Source: Verrucomicrobiota bacterium
GTDB lineage: Bacteria; Verrucomicrobiota; Verrucomicrobiia; Opitutales; Opitutaceae
NCBI GenBank assembly: GCA_023433275.1
Contig: JAEZDN010000129.1
Span: 1 to 44,369, forward strand
Reading direction: 5' to 3'
DNA length: 44,369 bases
Position numbers and translations under genes: made by a program. The first letter of the stretch is position 1. Every line of letters begins with the position of its first letter. The notes under the pieces were generated by a model, which made no database searches, was not told the DNA's origin, and saw only the letters and a list, made by a program, of their open reading frames with translations. Shown here one piece after another: positions 1 to 8,609 of this stretch.

Positions 1-6
1 ACGGCG

Positions 7-216
7 CCGGGGGGGGGGGCGCCCCGGCTCCAGGGGGAAGTCGCGACGTGAAGGCGCGCCTGCGTTGGGGCGGAGCGCGAGGGCGAGAGGGAGGTAGGGC
101 GCAGCAAGTCTGCGCCCCTACGGGGAAGGAGAGTGGCGGGTGGGTGGCTAGTGAGGGCGACTGCCGTACCGGGGCGGGGGCGCCCCGGCTCCAAGGGGGA
201 AGTCGCGACGTGAAGT
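7..216. repeat. Two direct copies of a GGAG-foot palindrome plus one GTAG-foot palindrome
   Basis: Positions 7-31 and 169-192 each carry a GC-rich palindrome that on the minus strand reads GGAG followed by CCGGGGCG, a short loop and its complement. Both copies are followed by the same ~25-bp flank (AAGTCGCGACGTGAAG), so the repeated unit is about 48 bp (7-55 and 169-216). Between them, 97-121 is a different palindrome, GGCGCAG/CTGCGCC with an AAGT loop, ending in CTAC (GTAG on the minus strand). The first copy has a run of 11 G. The whole 1-295 gap shows no gene and ends at the terminator of the TonB receptor. Confidence 0.7.
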
Positions 217-231
217 CGCACTTACATGGGC

Positions 232-270
232 ACCGAAATAAAAAGGCGCCCCGCGGGGTGCGGGGCGCCT
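232..270 (-). terminator. Rho-independent terminator of the TonB receptor gene
   Basis: Read on the minus strand: an 11-bp perfect GC stem (arms 244-254 and 260-270, AGGCGCCCCGC and its complement), a 5-nt loop and a TTTTTATTT tail. It begins 25 bp after the receptor stop codon. Confidence 0.9.
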
Positions 271-295
271 TGGAGGTGGGACTGCGGGGCGGGGC

Positions 296-3200
296 TTAGA
301 ACTTCAGGCGGACGCCGGCTTGGACGCGCCAGCGGGAGTCGCCGTTGCTCGGGAGGATCTGAGACGCGGTCGGCGTGTTGATCGAGCCGTCGCTATTGAG
401 CGTGACCGACGGGCGGATGCGGCCATCAGTACCGTAGGCCGCGTTGCCGAGCACGACGATCTGGTTGCTGTTGCCGCCCTGACCGAGGGATTCGACGTAG
501 TTGAACACGTCCTTGCTCAGCCAGTTGCCGAAGTTGATGAAGTCAGCAAAGACCTCAACCTTGACCGCGCCGGCCACCCGCACCTCCTGCGAAAGGTGGA
601 GGTCGAGGCGATTTTGCCACGGGCCGATGAAGGAATTACGCGGCGCGTAGCCGCCGGCGAACCTCGACAGACCGCTCTTGGCCATGAAGGCGAAGTAGGC
701 GTCCTGCTGGGCCGTGGTCATGCCCGAGAAGTCGAAGCGGGCGTCGTTGGCCGCGGTCGGGACCGCCAGCGCATCGTTTTGAAAGTAGCCGTCGCCGTTC
801 AGGTCGCCCGAGTAAACGTAGCTGTACGGCAGGCCGCTGCGGCCTTCGTAGTAGAGGGTGGCGGTGGTCTTGTAGCGCTCCAGGAAGTTGAATTCCCGGG
901 TGTAGCTGGCTTGGAGACGATCGCGCACCTCGTAGTCGGAGCGGGTTTCCTCAACGGTGTTCTGGTTGAACACGACGTTGTATTGGATCTGCGAAGTGGC
1001 CGTGGAGCTGCCGGCCGGCTGGGCTTCCGTGGACTTGCCGCGGGTGTAGGTCAGGTTGTAAGCCCAGCCGTCCTTCATCGGACGATCGAGGGAGAGCGCG
1101 ACGTAGTCGGAGCCACCCACGCTGGTGTTGCCGAGGAGCGAGGCGACACCGAACGCCGCGCTCCGGCGACCCGAGAAGCGGGTGCGGCCATCGGCGCCCT
1201 GGCTGACCGGCACCAGGTTGATGTTCTGGTAGAAGAACGCTTCCTCCACATCGGTGTGGATGTACTCGACCGTGAGCTTGGAATCGAGGAACGGCAGCTT
1301 GAAGTCGACCGCCAGATTGCCGCGGAGGTTGGTGGGCAACTTCAGGTCAGACGTGGTGAAGGCCACGTTGCCGCCCGAGAACGTGCCGGAGGTGGTGCCG
1401 AGCGGGTTTTCCGGGTCGAACTTATAGATGGGGTTCGGATCGGTGAAGGTGCCGCCGAGGTATTGGGCGAGCGTGGGGCGGGCCGCGGCCCCGGTGAGGG
1501 TCGTCGTGCCGCGACCCATGCCGGCGTTACCGTAGGAGTTGGACAGCCAGACCCACGGGCTGCGGCCGAGGAAGACACCGACGCCGCCACGCACTTGCAC
1601 CTTGCGGTCTTCATCGACGGCGTAGTTGAAGCTCAAGCGGGGAGCGAGGAGGTCGCTGCCGTCGAGGGTGCCGTCGTTGCGAATGCCGAAGGCCGATTGG
1701 ATGGCCGGGTTGTTAACCGGGGCAATCGGCTGGCCGATCGTATCGTAGCGCAGACCGAGCATAACATTGAGGCGGTGGCTGGGTTCCCACTTGGCCTGGG
1801 CAAAGAAACCGGTCTGTTCAAACTTGCTGATGTCGGTGCCCGGGAAGTTGGCCTCGGAAACGTTGCGCACGAAGCCGAGCGGCGTGGCCGTGGCCAGGTC
1901 GATGTTGGGGGCGTATTGATAGATGAAACGGCCGTAGGAGCCGTTTCGGAAGAGGTTTTCGAAGTCGGTTTCCTCACGGTCGAAGCCGAACTTGAAGGTG
2001 TAGTCGCGCCAGTTGTAGGTGGCGTTGCCGCTGAAGGCGGTGGTGCCGGCGATAACGCCGTTACCCATGGAGCTGTAGTCCGTGCCGAAGAGGACGGCCG
2101 TGTTCGTGGTCACAGCGCTGCCATTGGCGACGGAAGTGCCGGGGACGCCGAGCACAATGACTTCCGGGAGGTTGACCGGGGTGGAACGGACGGAGTTGGT
2201 GTCGTTCTTGGAGAACGCCAGTTCGGTGCTGAAGTTGGGTGTCCAGTTGCTGAAGAGCTGGCTGGCCCAGACTTCCTCGTGCACCGCGATGTCGTAATAC
2301 TTCGCGTCGGTGGTGGTGACGCCGTTGGAGAAGCCGGCAGCGATCGCGTTGGGGAAGCTCGAGGGGGCGCCATTCGAGCGATAATCAGGGTAACGCGGGT
2401 CGGTGCCTTCGGTCTCGCTGTAGCGGACGGTGAGGCGGTGGTCCCGGTTGATTTGCCAGTCGATCTTCGCGAGTTTCTTCTCGTCCTCGAGGAGAGCGCC
2501 GCCGCCATCGCTCAGGGAGCCGAAGTTCGGGGAGCCGGGGAGGCCATTGAGCTGGCCGCTCAGCGTGGAAACGACCGAGGTGTCAGGATTAAAGCCACGG
2601 GTTGCGGAACCGCCGGAGGGATTGCTGAACTTCTCGTAGTTCACGAAGAAGAAGAGTTTATCCTTGATGATCGGACCGCCGAGGGTGGCGCCCCAAGTGC
2701 GTTCATAGAAGGTGGAGGTACGCTGACCCTTGGTGGTGCCGTAGATATCGGCGCCCTGCCACTTGGAGGAGCTGTAGATGTAATAGGCCGTGCCGTGGAA
2801 CTCGTTGGTGCCGCTCTTGCTCACCGCATTGATGGACGCGCCGGCGAAACCGCTTTGGGTGACGTCGTAGGGAACGAGCTGAACGCTGAAGCTTTCGAGG
2901 GCATCGAGCGCGAAAGGGTTCTTCAGGGAAAAGAGGCCGGAAGCGGAAAGACCGAAGCTGTCGTTCTGGCGGGCGCCGTCGATGGAGATTGAGTTGTATC
3001 TGTGATTCATGCCCAACGCCGTGACCTGCGCGCCGGAACGGATCGAGGCGAAGGGGTTGGTCTTCGCCATGTCGGCGAACGAGCGATTGGTCGTCGGCAT
3101 GTTCGAGATGGTGCGGTCATCGAGGGTGCTGCCGGCGCCCGTGGCACTGGCGTCGAGCGCGCCGGGATCGCCCGTGATCACGAACTTCTCCAGCTGCAGG

Positions 3201-3577
3201 GTTTCGCTGCGGGCCTGGAGCGAGACGTTCGTCGGCTCGGCGAGCGCCAGGTAAATGTCATTGTAGGAACCGATCACATAGCCATCCGCCGCGCCGGTCA
3301 GCGAGTAGGGACCGCCAACGCGCAGACCGGAGAAGCTGAAGCGCCCGGCCGGGCTGGTGATCGCGGTGTAGGTGGTGTTCGTGGGAACGTGCACCGCGGT
3401 CACGGTGGCGCCGCTGACAGGCTTGCCCTCGGCGTTGAGCAAACTGCCGGTGATGCCCGATGATACGACGCCTTGGCCGAAGGCCGCTGGCAAAAGCAGC
3501 AGGGCCAGGGCCGAGACTGCGAGGGTTAGGAACTTGTTTAGTGAGGTTTGCATGGTGCGATGCATATGGTGATTCAT
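296..3577 (-). CDS. TonB-dependent receptor, Oar-like, with N-terminal carboxypeptidase-regulatory domain
   Basis: 1093 residues, an outer-membrane transporter of the Oar-like class. A signal peptide (hydrophobic LTLAVSALALLLLPAAFG, residues ~17-34) is followed by a carboxypeptidase-regulatory/CnaB-like beta domain (~37-120, GSLLNAEGKPVSGATVTAV), a plug domain (~150-270, with RYNSISIDGARQND and GFAGASINAVSKSGTNEFHG) and a long beta-barrel that ends in an aromatic residue (VQAGVRLKF), as expected for outer-membrane insertion. No TonB/ExbB/ExbD or SusD partner is adjacent, so the substrate is unknown; such receptors in this group often serve glycan or protein-fragment uptake (inference). Start is uncertain: ATGs at 3577, 3565 and 3553 all lie before the signal peptide and none has a clear ribosome site. 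A TTGACT box (3638-3633) upstream is a weak promoter candidate. A strong terminator follows. Confidence 0.93.
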   Translation of the reverse strand: MNHHMHRTMQTSLNKFLTLAVSALALLLLPAAFGQGVVSSGITGSLLNAEGKPVSGATVTAVHVPTNTTYTAITSPAGRFSFSGLRVGGPYSLTGAADGYVIGSYNDIYLALAEPTNVSLQARSETLQLEKFVITGDPGALDASATGAGSTLDDRTISNMPTTNRSFADMAKTNPFASIRSGAQVTALGMNHRYNSISIDGARQNDSFGLSASGLFSLKNPFALDALESFSVQLVPYDVTQSGFAGASINAVSKSGTNEFHGTAYYIYSSSKWQGADIYGTTKGQRTSTFYERTWGATLGGPIIKDKLFFFVNYEKFSNPSGGSATRGFNPDTSVVSTLSGQLNGLPGSPNFGSLSDGGGALLEDEKKLAKIDWQINRDHRLTVRYSETEGTDPRYPDYRSNGAPSSFPNAIAAGFSNGVTTTDAKYYDIAVHEEVWASQLFSNWTPNFSTELAFSKNDTNSVRSTPVNLPEVIVLGVPGTSVANGSAVTTNTAVLFGTDYSSMGNGVIAGTTAFSGNATYNWRDYTFKFGFDREETDFENLFRNGSYGRFIYQYAPNIDLATATPLGFVRNVSEANFPGTDISKFEQTGFFAQAKWEPSHRLNVMLGLRYDTIGQPIAPVNNPAIQSAFGIRNDGTLDGSDLLAPRLSFNYAVDEDRKVQVRGGVGVFLGRSPWVWLSNSYGNAGMGRGTTTLTGAAARPTLAQYLGGTFTDPNPIYKFDPENPLGTTSGTFSGGNVAFTTSDLKLPTNLRGNLAVDFKLPFLDSKLTVEYIHTDVEEAFFYQNINLVPVSQGADGRTRFSGRRSAAFGVASLLGNTSVGGSDYVALSLDRPMKDGWAYNLTYTRGKSTEAQPAGSSTATSQIQYNVVFNQNTVEETRSDYEVRDRLQASYTREFNFLERYKTTATLYYEGRSGLPYSYVYSGDLNGDGYFQNDALAVPTAANDARFDFSGMTTAQQDAYFAFMAKSGLSRFAGGYAPRNSFIGPWQNRLDLHLSQEVRVAGAVKVEVFADFINFGNWLSKDVFNYVESLGQGGNSNQIVVLGNAAYGTDGRIRPSVTLNSDGSINTPTASQILPSNGDSRWRVQAGVRLKF

Positions 3578-4021
3578 CAGGCGGTGACCCGATTTTTTTG
3601 AACGTGCGGAGCGAACGCTTCGGCCATGTCATAGTCAAGCGCACAGCCCTGTTTTGCGCCCGCGGGAGCGGAGATGTAACGCAATCGCCATGCCATGTCG
3701 CCGGATCATTAACACCGACGATGGGAGCCAGTTGAGACGCTAATTGTCTGATGCCGAAATCGGGATTTTGCCGGATGGGGCGGGTTGCCTGGGTGGCAGC
3801 GGAGGGTGGCGGCTTCGCGGAGAAGGTTTGTGGGCTCGTGCGGGGCGGCTCGTCGGGGACGACTCGCCTTACCATTCGGGGGTGGGCGTGGGCGCGCATT
3901 GGGCGCGGGCGGAGTGGAGTCTGCGCCCTGACCATGTGCATGGATTGTGGATTCGTGCGTGGGGCGGCGCACGCAGCGGATATGCGCTGGCGCGAACGGG
4001 CGCGGAGTGGTTGTTTCGGGC
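3578..4021. other. Divergent intergenic region with one palindromic repeat
   Basis: Separates the TonB receptor (-) from the hemolysin III gene (+) and must hold both promoters. At 3842-3872 lies a palindrome that on the minus strand reads GTAAGGCGAGTCG, a short loop, then CGACGAGCC; a relative occurs at 22537-22566. No gene is convincing in the remainder. Confidence 0.5.
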
Positions 4022-4660
4022 ATGTCATCGGCGCCCTATCCGCCGCGGGAGGAGCTCGCGAACCTGCTGACGCATGGCGTGGGCGCGGTGCTCGGTTTGG
4101 TGGGACTCGTGTTACTGGTGGTGGCGTCGAGCCGGCATGGGGACGCGTGGCAGGTGGTGAGTTCGGCGATTTTCGGGGTGACTCTCGTGCTGTTGTACAC
4201 GGCGTCGACGTTGTACCACAGCGCCACCGACGAGAGGCGGCAGGTCTTGCTGCGGAAATTCGACCATGCGGCGATCTTCCTGCTGATCGCGGGCACATAC
4301 ACGCCGTTCGTGCTGGTCACGCTGCGCGGACCTTGGGGTTGGAGCCTGTTTGGCGTGGTGTGGGGACTGGCGGCGGTGGGCGTGGCGATGAAGTTCTGGT
4401 TTGCGGGACGGTTTCGCGTGGCGTCGACGCTGATCTACATCGCGATGGGCTGGTTGGTGATGATTGCGATCAAGCCGTTGATGGCGGGCCTGCCGGCGGG
4501 CGGGTTGGCGCTGCTGGTGGCGGGCGGGTTATGTTATACCGGAGGGGCCGTGTTCTACCTGTGGCGCAGTCTGCCGTATCATCATGCGATCTGGCACCTG
4601 TTCGTGCTGGGTGGGAGCGTGTGCCATTGGGCGGCGGTGTATTGGTACGTGGTGCCGTAG
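4022..4660 (+). CDS. Hemolysin III / PAQR-family integral membrane protein
   Basis: 212 residues from the ATG at 4022; the frame is open further upstream but that part is unlike the family. About seven hydrophobic segments fill the protein. The PAQR metal-site signature is intact: STLYHS (H66), KFDHAAIFLLIAGTYTPF (D81, H82) and the C-terminal HHAIWHLFVLGGSVCHW (H188, H192). The family name comes from a Bacillus cereus haemolysin, but most bacterial members are not toxins; a zinc-dependent membrane hydrolase of the adiponectin-receptor fold is the likelier role (family knowledge). It stands alone, with a 373-bp gap before the next gene. Confidence 0.9.
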   Translation: MSSAPYPPREELANLLTHGVGAVLGLVGLVLLVVASSRHGDAWQVVSSAIFGVTLVLLYTASTLYHSATDERRQVLLRKFDHAAIFLLIAGTYTPFVLVTLRGPWGWSLFGVVWGLAAVGVAMKFWFAGRFRVASTLIYIAMGWLVMIAIKPLMAGLPAGGLALLVAGGLCYTGGAVFYLWRSLPYHHAIWHLFVLGGSVCHWAAVYWYVVP

Positions 4661-5033
4661 GGCGTAGGCTTCACCCGCCGTCGGACCAACGCCGCGCATC
4701 CGGTCGCTGCGCGCGACTGCCTTCATCCGGACTCATGCTGTTTAACCACAGACGAACACCGAGAGCACAGATGCGGAGGCAGGCTGGCCTCACCAATGCC
4801 CTCGCGTTTCCTTTCACTGGATGGTGAATGCCAACCGCGAGCTCTTAACCGCGGTAAGCCATCCTGATCTGTGTTCATCTGGGCCCTGAATTATGCGGGC
4901 TTCACAATGAGAGACGAGGCTGCGCGGAGCGCGGGCTTGCCCTCATGGGTGAAGTGTTGGGCACGGACGGGCGTTGCATTCGGGCGCGTGGGGTCGCAGC
5001 TTGGAGCTGTTACCGGGAACGGCTCCCCACCCC
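4661..5033. repeat. Gap with a degenerate dispersed repeat (inverted CACAGA/TCTGTG arms)
   Basis: Left arm 4742-4777 (AACCACAGACGAACACCGAG..CACAGATG) and right arm about 4862-4886 (GATCTGTGTTCATCTGGG) are imperfect inverted copies about 145 bp apart. The motif resembles the CACAGATGAACACAGAT-type dispersed repeats met in many bacterial genomes (from memory). No protein-coding signal is credible here. Confidence 0.4.
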
Positions 5034-5480
5034 ATGACCGCCTCGATCGACCAATTTCTTCAACGGCTTCCCGTGATGGCGGGTCTCGATGAGGCGGCGA
5101 TGGCGATGCTCACCGGCTTGGCGAGGGAGGAGGCCTTTCCGGCCGGTGCGGTGATCGTGCGCGAGGGGGAGAAGGGTGACCGGCTATTCGCCGTGCGGAG
5201 CGGACGCGTGCGCGTGATCAAGGAACCGGGGGCGGTGCAGCTGGCGGAATTCGGTCCGGGGGAATTTTTCGGCGAGATGAGCTTGGTGGAGAGCGTGGTG
5301 CGGTCCGCCAGTGTGGTGGCGCTGGAGGACACGCGGGTGTATTCGCTCAAGGGGATGGATTTCTACAAACTCTACCGGGAGCGACCCGACCAGTACGCGG
5401 TCGTGATGTTGAATATTGCGCGGGATCTAGCGCGGCGGTTGCGGCGACTGGACGAGAGTTTTTGTCATCGGGCGGAGTGA
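5034..5480 (+). CDS. Stand-alone cyclic nucleotide-binding (CNB/Crp-fold) protein
   Basis: 148 residues from the ATG at 5034. One CNB domain (~10-125) covers almost the whole protein: GAVIVREGEKGDRLFAVRSG is the beta-barrel entry and GEFFGEMSLVESVVRSAS the phosphate-binding cassette, with the conserved Glu (E81) and Arg (R90) that hold the ribose and phosphate of cAMP/cGMP both present. There is no HTH, kinase or channel module, so it is not a Crp-type transcription factor; it may act as a sensor subunit in trans (inference). The ATG is preceded by CACCCC rather than a Shine-Dalgarno; an in-frame upstream start at 4974 would add an unlikely 20 residues. Confidence 0.88.
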   Translation: MTASIDQFLQRLPVMAGLDEAAMAMLTGLAREEAFPAGAVIVREGEKGDRLFAVRSGRVRVIKEPGAVQLAEFGPGEFFGEMSLVESVVRSASVVALEDTRVYSLKGMDFYKLYRERPDQYAVVMLNIARDLARRLRRLDESFCHRAE

Positions 5481-5911
5481 GGGTGAATGGCGGTAGTTGG
5501 GTCGGATGGAGGCGAGGTGATATCCCGAGGGTCGAGCTAGCCCGACCTTTGCGGGGAATGGCGTCTTCGGACGGCGTGGTATTGCTGCGACTGCAGGCTT
5601 GCGCCGCGAGGGTGCGAAGGGCGCAGCAAGTCTGCGCCCCTACCTGGGCTTCGGGATGGGCGCGCGCCGGCGTGATTTGCGCGCGGCGTGAATGATGTCC
5701 AACCGGGGCGAGGGCGCCCCGGCTCCAGGGGTGAGCGCGCTCCTCCTCCAGGGTTGGCGATGAATGCGGAGTCGGGGGCGGGCGGCGATCGGGACGTGCG
5801 CCCCGGCATCAGGGCGCGGTCGAGCCGCGCCCCTACAAACGGAAGGAAATCCAAGAGATCGAAACGAACCCATGGCGGGGTCGCCGTGGCTCCAAGGAAG
5901 AGCCGAAGCCC
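5481..5911. repeat. REP cluster: four palindromes with GTAG or GGAG feet
   Basis: Four short palindromes in 280 bp, all with the foot on the minus strand: 5619-5643 (GTAG + GGCGCAG/CTGCGCC, same type as 97-121), 5703-5726 (GGAG + CCGGGGCG type), 5812-5836 (GTAG + GGCGCGG/CCGCGCC) and 5870-5893 (GGAG + CCACGGCG/CGCCATGG, one wobble pair). They fill the convergent gap between the CNB protein and the M20 peptidase. No gene is visible. Confidence 0.75.
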
Positions 5912-7090
5912 TCAGCCCTTCGCGGGGAGGGCGATTTCGCCGGCGGCGACGCGGTGGAGGAAGAGGGCGGCGAACTGGGCGCGCTGGGTGAGGCTGGGGA
6001 GATGACAGTATTCCTCGGGGCTGTGCAGGTTGTCGCCCACGCAGCCGAGGCCATCGAGGTTGGGCAGGCCGGCGGCCGAGAGGATGTTGCCGTCGGAGCC
6101 GCCGCCCACGTGTTGCCAGTCGAGTTCGACGCCGAGGGAGCGCGCGCCCTTGCGCCATTCGGCAAAGAGGGCGGTTTCGGCGGGGGTTTCGACCTTGGGG
6201 CCGCGGTTGAAGCCGCCGCCGATCTCGAAGCGGTAGCCCTCGCGCGCGTGCCAGGGCGCGCAGATCTCGTGGAGGCGGCGCAGGAAGGTGGCGTCGTCGC
6301 CCAGGCGGGTGACGCGGGCGTTGATCACGGCCTCGGCGAAGTCGGGCACGATGTTGGCGGCGCCGCCGCCGCGGATGGCGCCAACGTTGACCATCACTCC
6401 GGGCAGTTCCGCGGTGAGGGCCTCGGCCTTGGGCAGGATGTCGCAGAGGGCGAGGATCGCGTTGCGGCCCGCCTCGGGGGCGCGGCCGGCGTGGGCGGCG
6501 CGACCGTGGCAGGTGAGGGTGAAGATGCCGGTGCCCTTGCGGGACTTGACGAGGTCGCCGTTGGCGCGCGCCGGCTCGAAGACGAGGGCGAAGCGGTGGC
6601 GCCTGGCCGCCTCCTCGAGCAGGGGCGCGGTTCCCTGGGAGCCGGTTTCCTCGTCGGGGCCGAGCAGGATTTCGTAACCGAGACGCGCGGCGTGCGGGGT
6701 TTTCTCGAAGGCCTGGAGGGCGGCGAGCATCACGACGAGGCCGCCCTTCATGTCGGAGGCGCCCGGACCGCGAAGGCGTTCCGGCGACAGGAGCGTGCAG
6801 GTTTGGAAGGGATGGTCGGCGTCATAGACGGTGTCGTAATGTCCGCTGATGAGCAGCTGCAGGGGCGCGGTGGGACGCACGCGCACGCGCAGCGCCTGGG
6901 CGGAGGTGCCGGCGAGGGAGACGGCCTCGGTGGGGCCCAGCCGGCTGAAGTCGGCGTGGAGCAGTTTCAGCATGGCGGCCAGGCCGGCGGGGCTCGCGCT
7001 GCCGGAGTTCTGGTTGCACCATTTGACGAGGAGATCGCGGAGCTCGTTGGCGCGTCGGGGCAGCGCGGCGATGGAGTCGGGAAGAGGCAT
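5912..7090 (-). CDS. M20 family zinc metallopeptidase (glutamate carboxypeptidase/CPG2-like)
   Basis: 392 residues. All residues of a dinuclear-zinc M20 enzyme can be read: SGHYDTVYD (ligand H84, catalytic-site D86), GPGASDMKGG (bridging D113), GPDEETGS (general base E147, ligand E148), FEPA (E172) and NLHSPEE (H356). The dimerisation 'lid' domain lies at ~185-295, with CHGRAAHAG (H200). The enzyme should hydrolyse a peptide or acyl-amino-acid bond with a C-terminal carboxylate, in the cytoplasm since no signal peptide is present. CPG2-like is my best subfamily guess from the SGHYDTV and GASDMKGG context; ArgE/DapE are less likely given the length and motif spacing. Divergent from the reductase gene at 7160, 69 bp apart. 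Confidence 0.92.
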   Translation of the reverse strand: MPLPDSIAALPRRANELRDLLVKWCNQNSGSASPAGLAAMLKLLHADFSRLGPTEAVSLAGTSAQALRVRVRPTAPLQLLISGHYDTVYDADHPFQTCTLLSPERLRGPGASDMKGGLVVMLAALQAFEKTPHAARLGYEILLGPDEETGSQGTAPLLEEAARRHRFALVFEPARANGDLVKSRKGTGIFTLTCHGRAAHAGRAPEAGRNAILALCDILPKAEALTAELPGVMVNVGAIRGGGAANIVPDFAEAVINARVTRLGDDATFLRRLHEICAPWHAREGYRFEIGGGFNRGPKVETPAETALFAEWRKGARSLGVELDWQHVGGGSDGNILSAAGLPNLDGLGCVGDNLHSPEEYCHLPSLTQRAQFAALFLHRVAAGEIALPAKG

Positions 7091-7159
7091 GGGATTTTGA
7101 CACTATGTTGCCGCCGTCGTGGTTGCCAAAACCTGACGGGAGGTCAACCTGCGCGCACC

Positions 7160-7810
7160 ATGAAAATCGCGATCATCGGGGCGGGAAACGTCGGCGGTGC
7201 GCTTGGTCGGAGTTGGGCGAAGGCGGGGCATGCCATCATTTTCGGCGTGCGGGATCCGGCCGGGGGCAAGACGAAGCCACCGTTGGCGGAGATCGGCGGG
7301 GCGGCGACGTCGAGCGTCGTGCCCGATGCGGTGCGCAGCGCGGACGTGGTGGTGCTGGCGACGCCGTGGGACGCGGTGCCGTCGGTGATCAACGCGATGG
7401 GTGACGTGCGGGGGAAGATCCTGATCGACTGCACGAATCCGTTGTCGCTGAACGCCGAGGGCAGCCTGGGACTCTCGCTCGGTTCCTCGACCTCGGGCGC
7501 CGAGGAGATTGCGCGGCTGGCGACCGGGGCGCGCGTGGCGAAGGCGTTCAACACGTATGGGTGGGAGAATTTCGCGGATTCGAGTTACCCGGGTTATGGG
7601 GAACTGAAGCCGGTGATGTTTTTCTGCAGTGATGACGACGAGGCCAAGGAAGTGGTGGAACAGCTCGCGAAGGACCTGGGTTTCGAGCCGGTCGACACGG
7701 GCGGGTTGGGGATGGCGCGCAGCCTGGAGCCGCTGGCGCTGATGTGGATCCGGCTGAGCGTGCGCGACGGACGGAATCCGAATTTCACCTGGGCGAGGCT
7801 GAAGCGCTGA
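7160..7810 (+). CDS. NADP-binding oxidoreductase, F420:NADP-reductase-like fold
   Basis: 216 residues from the ATG at 7160. The N-terminus MKIAIIGAGNVGGALGRSWA is a Rossmann nucleotide-binding motif (GxGxxG at residues 7-12), followed by VRDPAGGK (Arg/Lys expected to read the NADP 2'-phosphate), VVVLATPWDAVPSVI and ILIDCTNPLS, all typical of the NADP-dependent F420-reductase-like family. Bacterial members outside actinobacteria and methanogens usually do not use F420, so the partner substrate is unknown. The stop codon lies inside an 11-bp hairpin (7804-7829). The frame is open far upstream on this strand, but that part is the complement of the M20 peptidase. Confidence 0.87.
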   Translation: MKIAIIGAGNVGGALGRSWAKAGHAIIFGVRDPAGGKTKPPLAEIGGAATSSVVPDAVRSADVVVLATPWDAVPSVINAMGDVRGKILIDCTNPLSLNAEGSLGLSLGSSTSGAEEIARLATGARVAKAFNTYGWENFADSSYPGYGELKPVMFFCSDDDEAKEVVEQLAKDLGFEPVDTGGLGMARSLEPLALMWIRLSVRDGRNPNFTWARLKR

Positions 7811-7829
7811 GCGCGGGTGCGCTCAGCGC
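7804..7829 (+). terminator. Hairpin overlapping the reductase stop codon
   Basis: GCGCTGAGCGC pairs with GCGCTCAGCGC (arms 7804-7814 and 7819-7829) around a GGGT loop. There is no T-run after it, so it could be a Rho-type pause, an mRNA 3' stabiliser or simply a repeat. Confidence 0.45.
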
Positions 7830-8003
7830 GGTTATCGGTTAATTGTTCCTGGTTATTGGGGAGAGCGTGCGGCCGCGCCGCACCTGTTAATGGTTATGAG
7901 TTATCAGTCATTGGGACGTTGCGATTGCGGCGGCGAAGGGGGCATGCTCGCTCCGCCTACCGTTTGGCCGAATAACCAATAACGCATAACCAATAACTGA
8001 CTG
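7830..8003. repeat. AT-rich GGTTATTGGTTATT repeats in inverted array, plus a GTAG palindrome
   Basis: Three copies of an AT-rich motif built from GGTTAT and ATTGG units: 7830-7861, 7885-7914 (both left-to-right) and 7966-8001 (inverted). The last two form a ~30-bp imperfect hairpin. Between them, 7930-7960 holds a palindrome-like stretch ending in CTAC. The AT content contrasts sharply with the surrounding DNA. The last arm ends about 11 bp before the pseudouridine synthase start and so may sit in its leader. Confidence 0.6.
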
Positions 8004-8012
8004 CGGCCCCTC

Positions 8013-8579
8013 ATGCTCCTCGCCCTCAACAAGCCCTATGGCGTGCTCTCGCAGTTCACGCCGGAGCCGGGATCGCGGTGGCGGACGCTGGCGGATTTCA
8101 AGCTGCCGCGAGCGGTGTATGCGCTGGGGCGGCTGGACGCGGATTCGGAAGGCCTGTTGTTGCTGTCGGATGAACCGGGTTTGAATTCGCGGCTGCTCGA
8201 TCCCGAGGCCGGGCACCGGCGCGAGTATTGGGTGCAGGTCGAAGGCGTGCCGCAGGACGAGGCGCTGGCGCGCCTGGCTACGGGCGTGATGATCGGCGAT
8301 TATCGGACGCGTCCGTGTGTGGCCCGGCGATTGGAGCCAGCTCCGGAGGTCGCTCCGCGCGATCCGCCGATCCGGGTGCGAAAAACGGTGCCCGACAGCT
8401 GGGTGTCGATCGAGCTCACCGAAGGAAAGAACCGCCAGGTGCGCCGGATGACGGCGGCGGTGGGACATCCGACGCTGCGCTTGCTGCGGGTGCGGATCGA
8501 GAAGTTCGAATTGGGCGATTTGGCACCGGGTCGGTGGCGGGAGCTGACGGCGGCGGAGCGAGCGAAGGTGTTGGGGTGA
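8013..8579 (+). CDS. RNA pseudouridine synthase, RsuA family, RluE-like
   Basis: 188 residues, no S4 domain. NKPYGVLSQF near the N-terminus and GRLDADSEGLLLL (catalytic Asp D42) are the RsuA-family active-site motifs; LTEGKNRQVRRMTAAVGHP and LLRVRIEKFELGDLAPGRWRELT complete the catalytic domain. Absence of S4 and the short length fit RluE, which makes pseudouridine-2457 in 23S rRNA in E. coli; a related target here is inference. The start is the ATG at 8013, where the homology begins directly. Confidence 0.92.
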   Translation: MLLALNKPYGVLSQFTPEPGSRWRTLADFKLPRAVYALGRLDADSEGLLLLSDEPGLNSRLLDPEAGHRREYWVQVEGVPQDEALARLATGVMIGDYRTRPCVARRLEPAPEVAPRDPPIRVRKTVPDSWVSIELTEGKNRQVRRMTAAVGHPTLRLLRVRIEKFELGDLAPGRWRELTAAERAKVLG

Positions 8580-8609
8580 ACGTTCCCGAGTAGGGGGATG
8601 ACCACGACT

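Noticed and set aside
320..2992. 890-codon open frame on the plus strand opposite the TonB receptor
   Set aside because: It is the complement of a receptor with clear domains; the product is a repetitive Gly/Ala/Val/Glu/Arg-rich sequence with no fold signature, as expected from high-GC shadow frames.
4022..4660. Haemolysin or toxin role
   Set aside because: Hemolysin III is a historic family name; the sequence is a PAQR-type integral membrane protein without toxin features.
7160..7810. Coenzyme F420 metabolism
   Set aside because: Only the NADP-binding fold is shared with F420 reductases; no F420 biosynthesis gene or F420-binding signature is visible.
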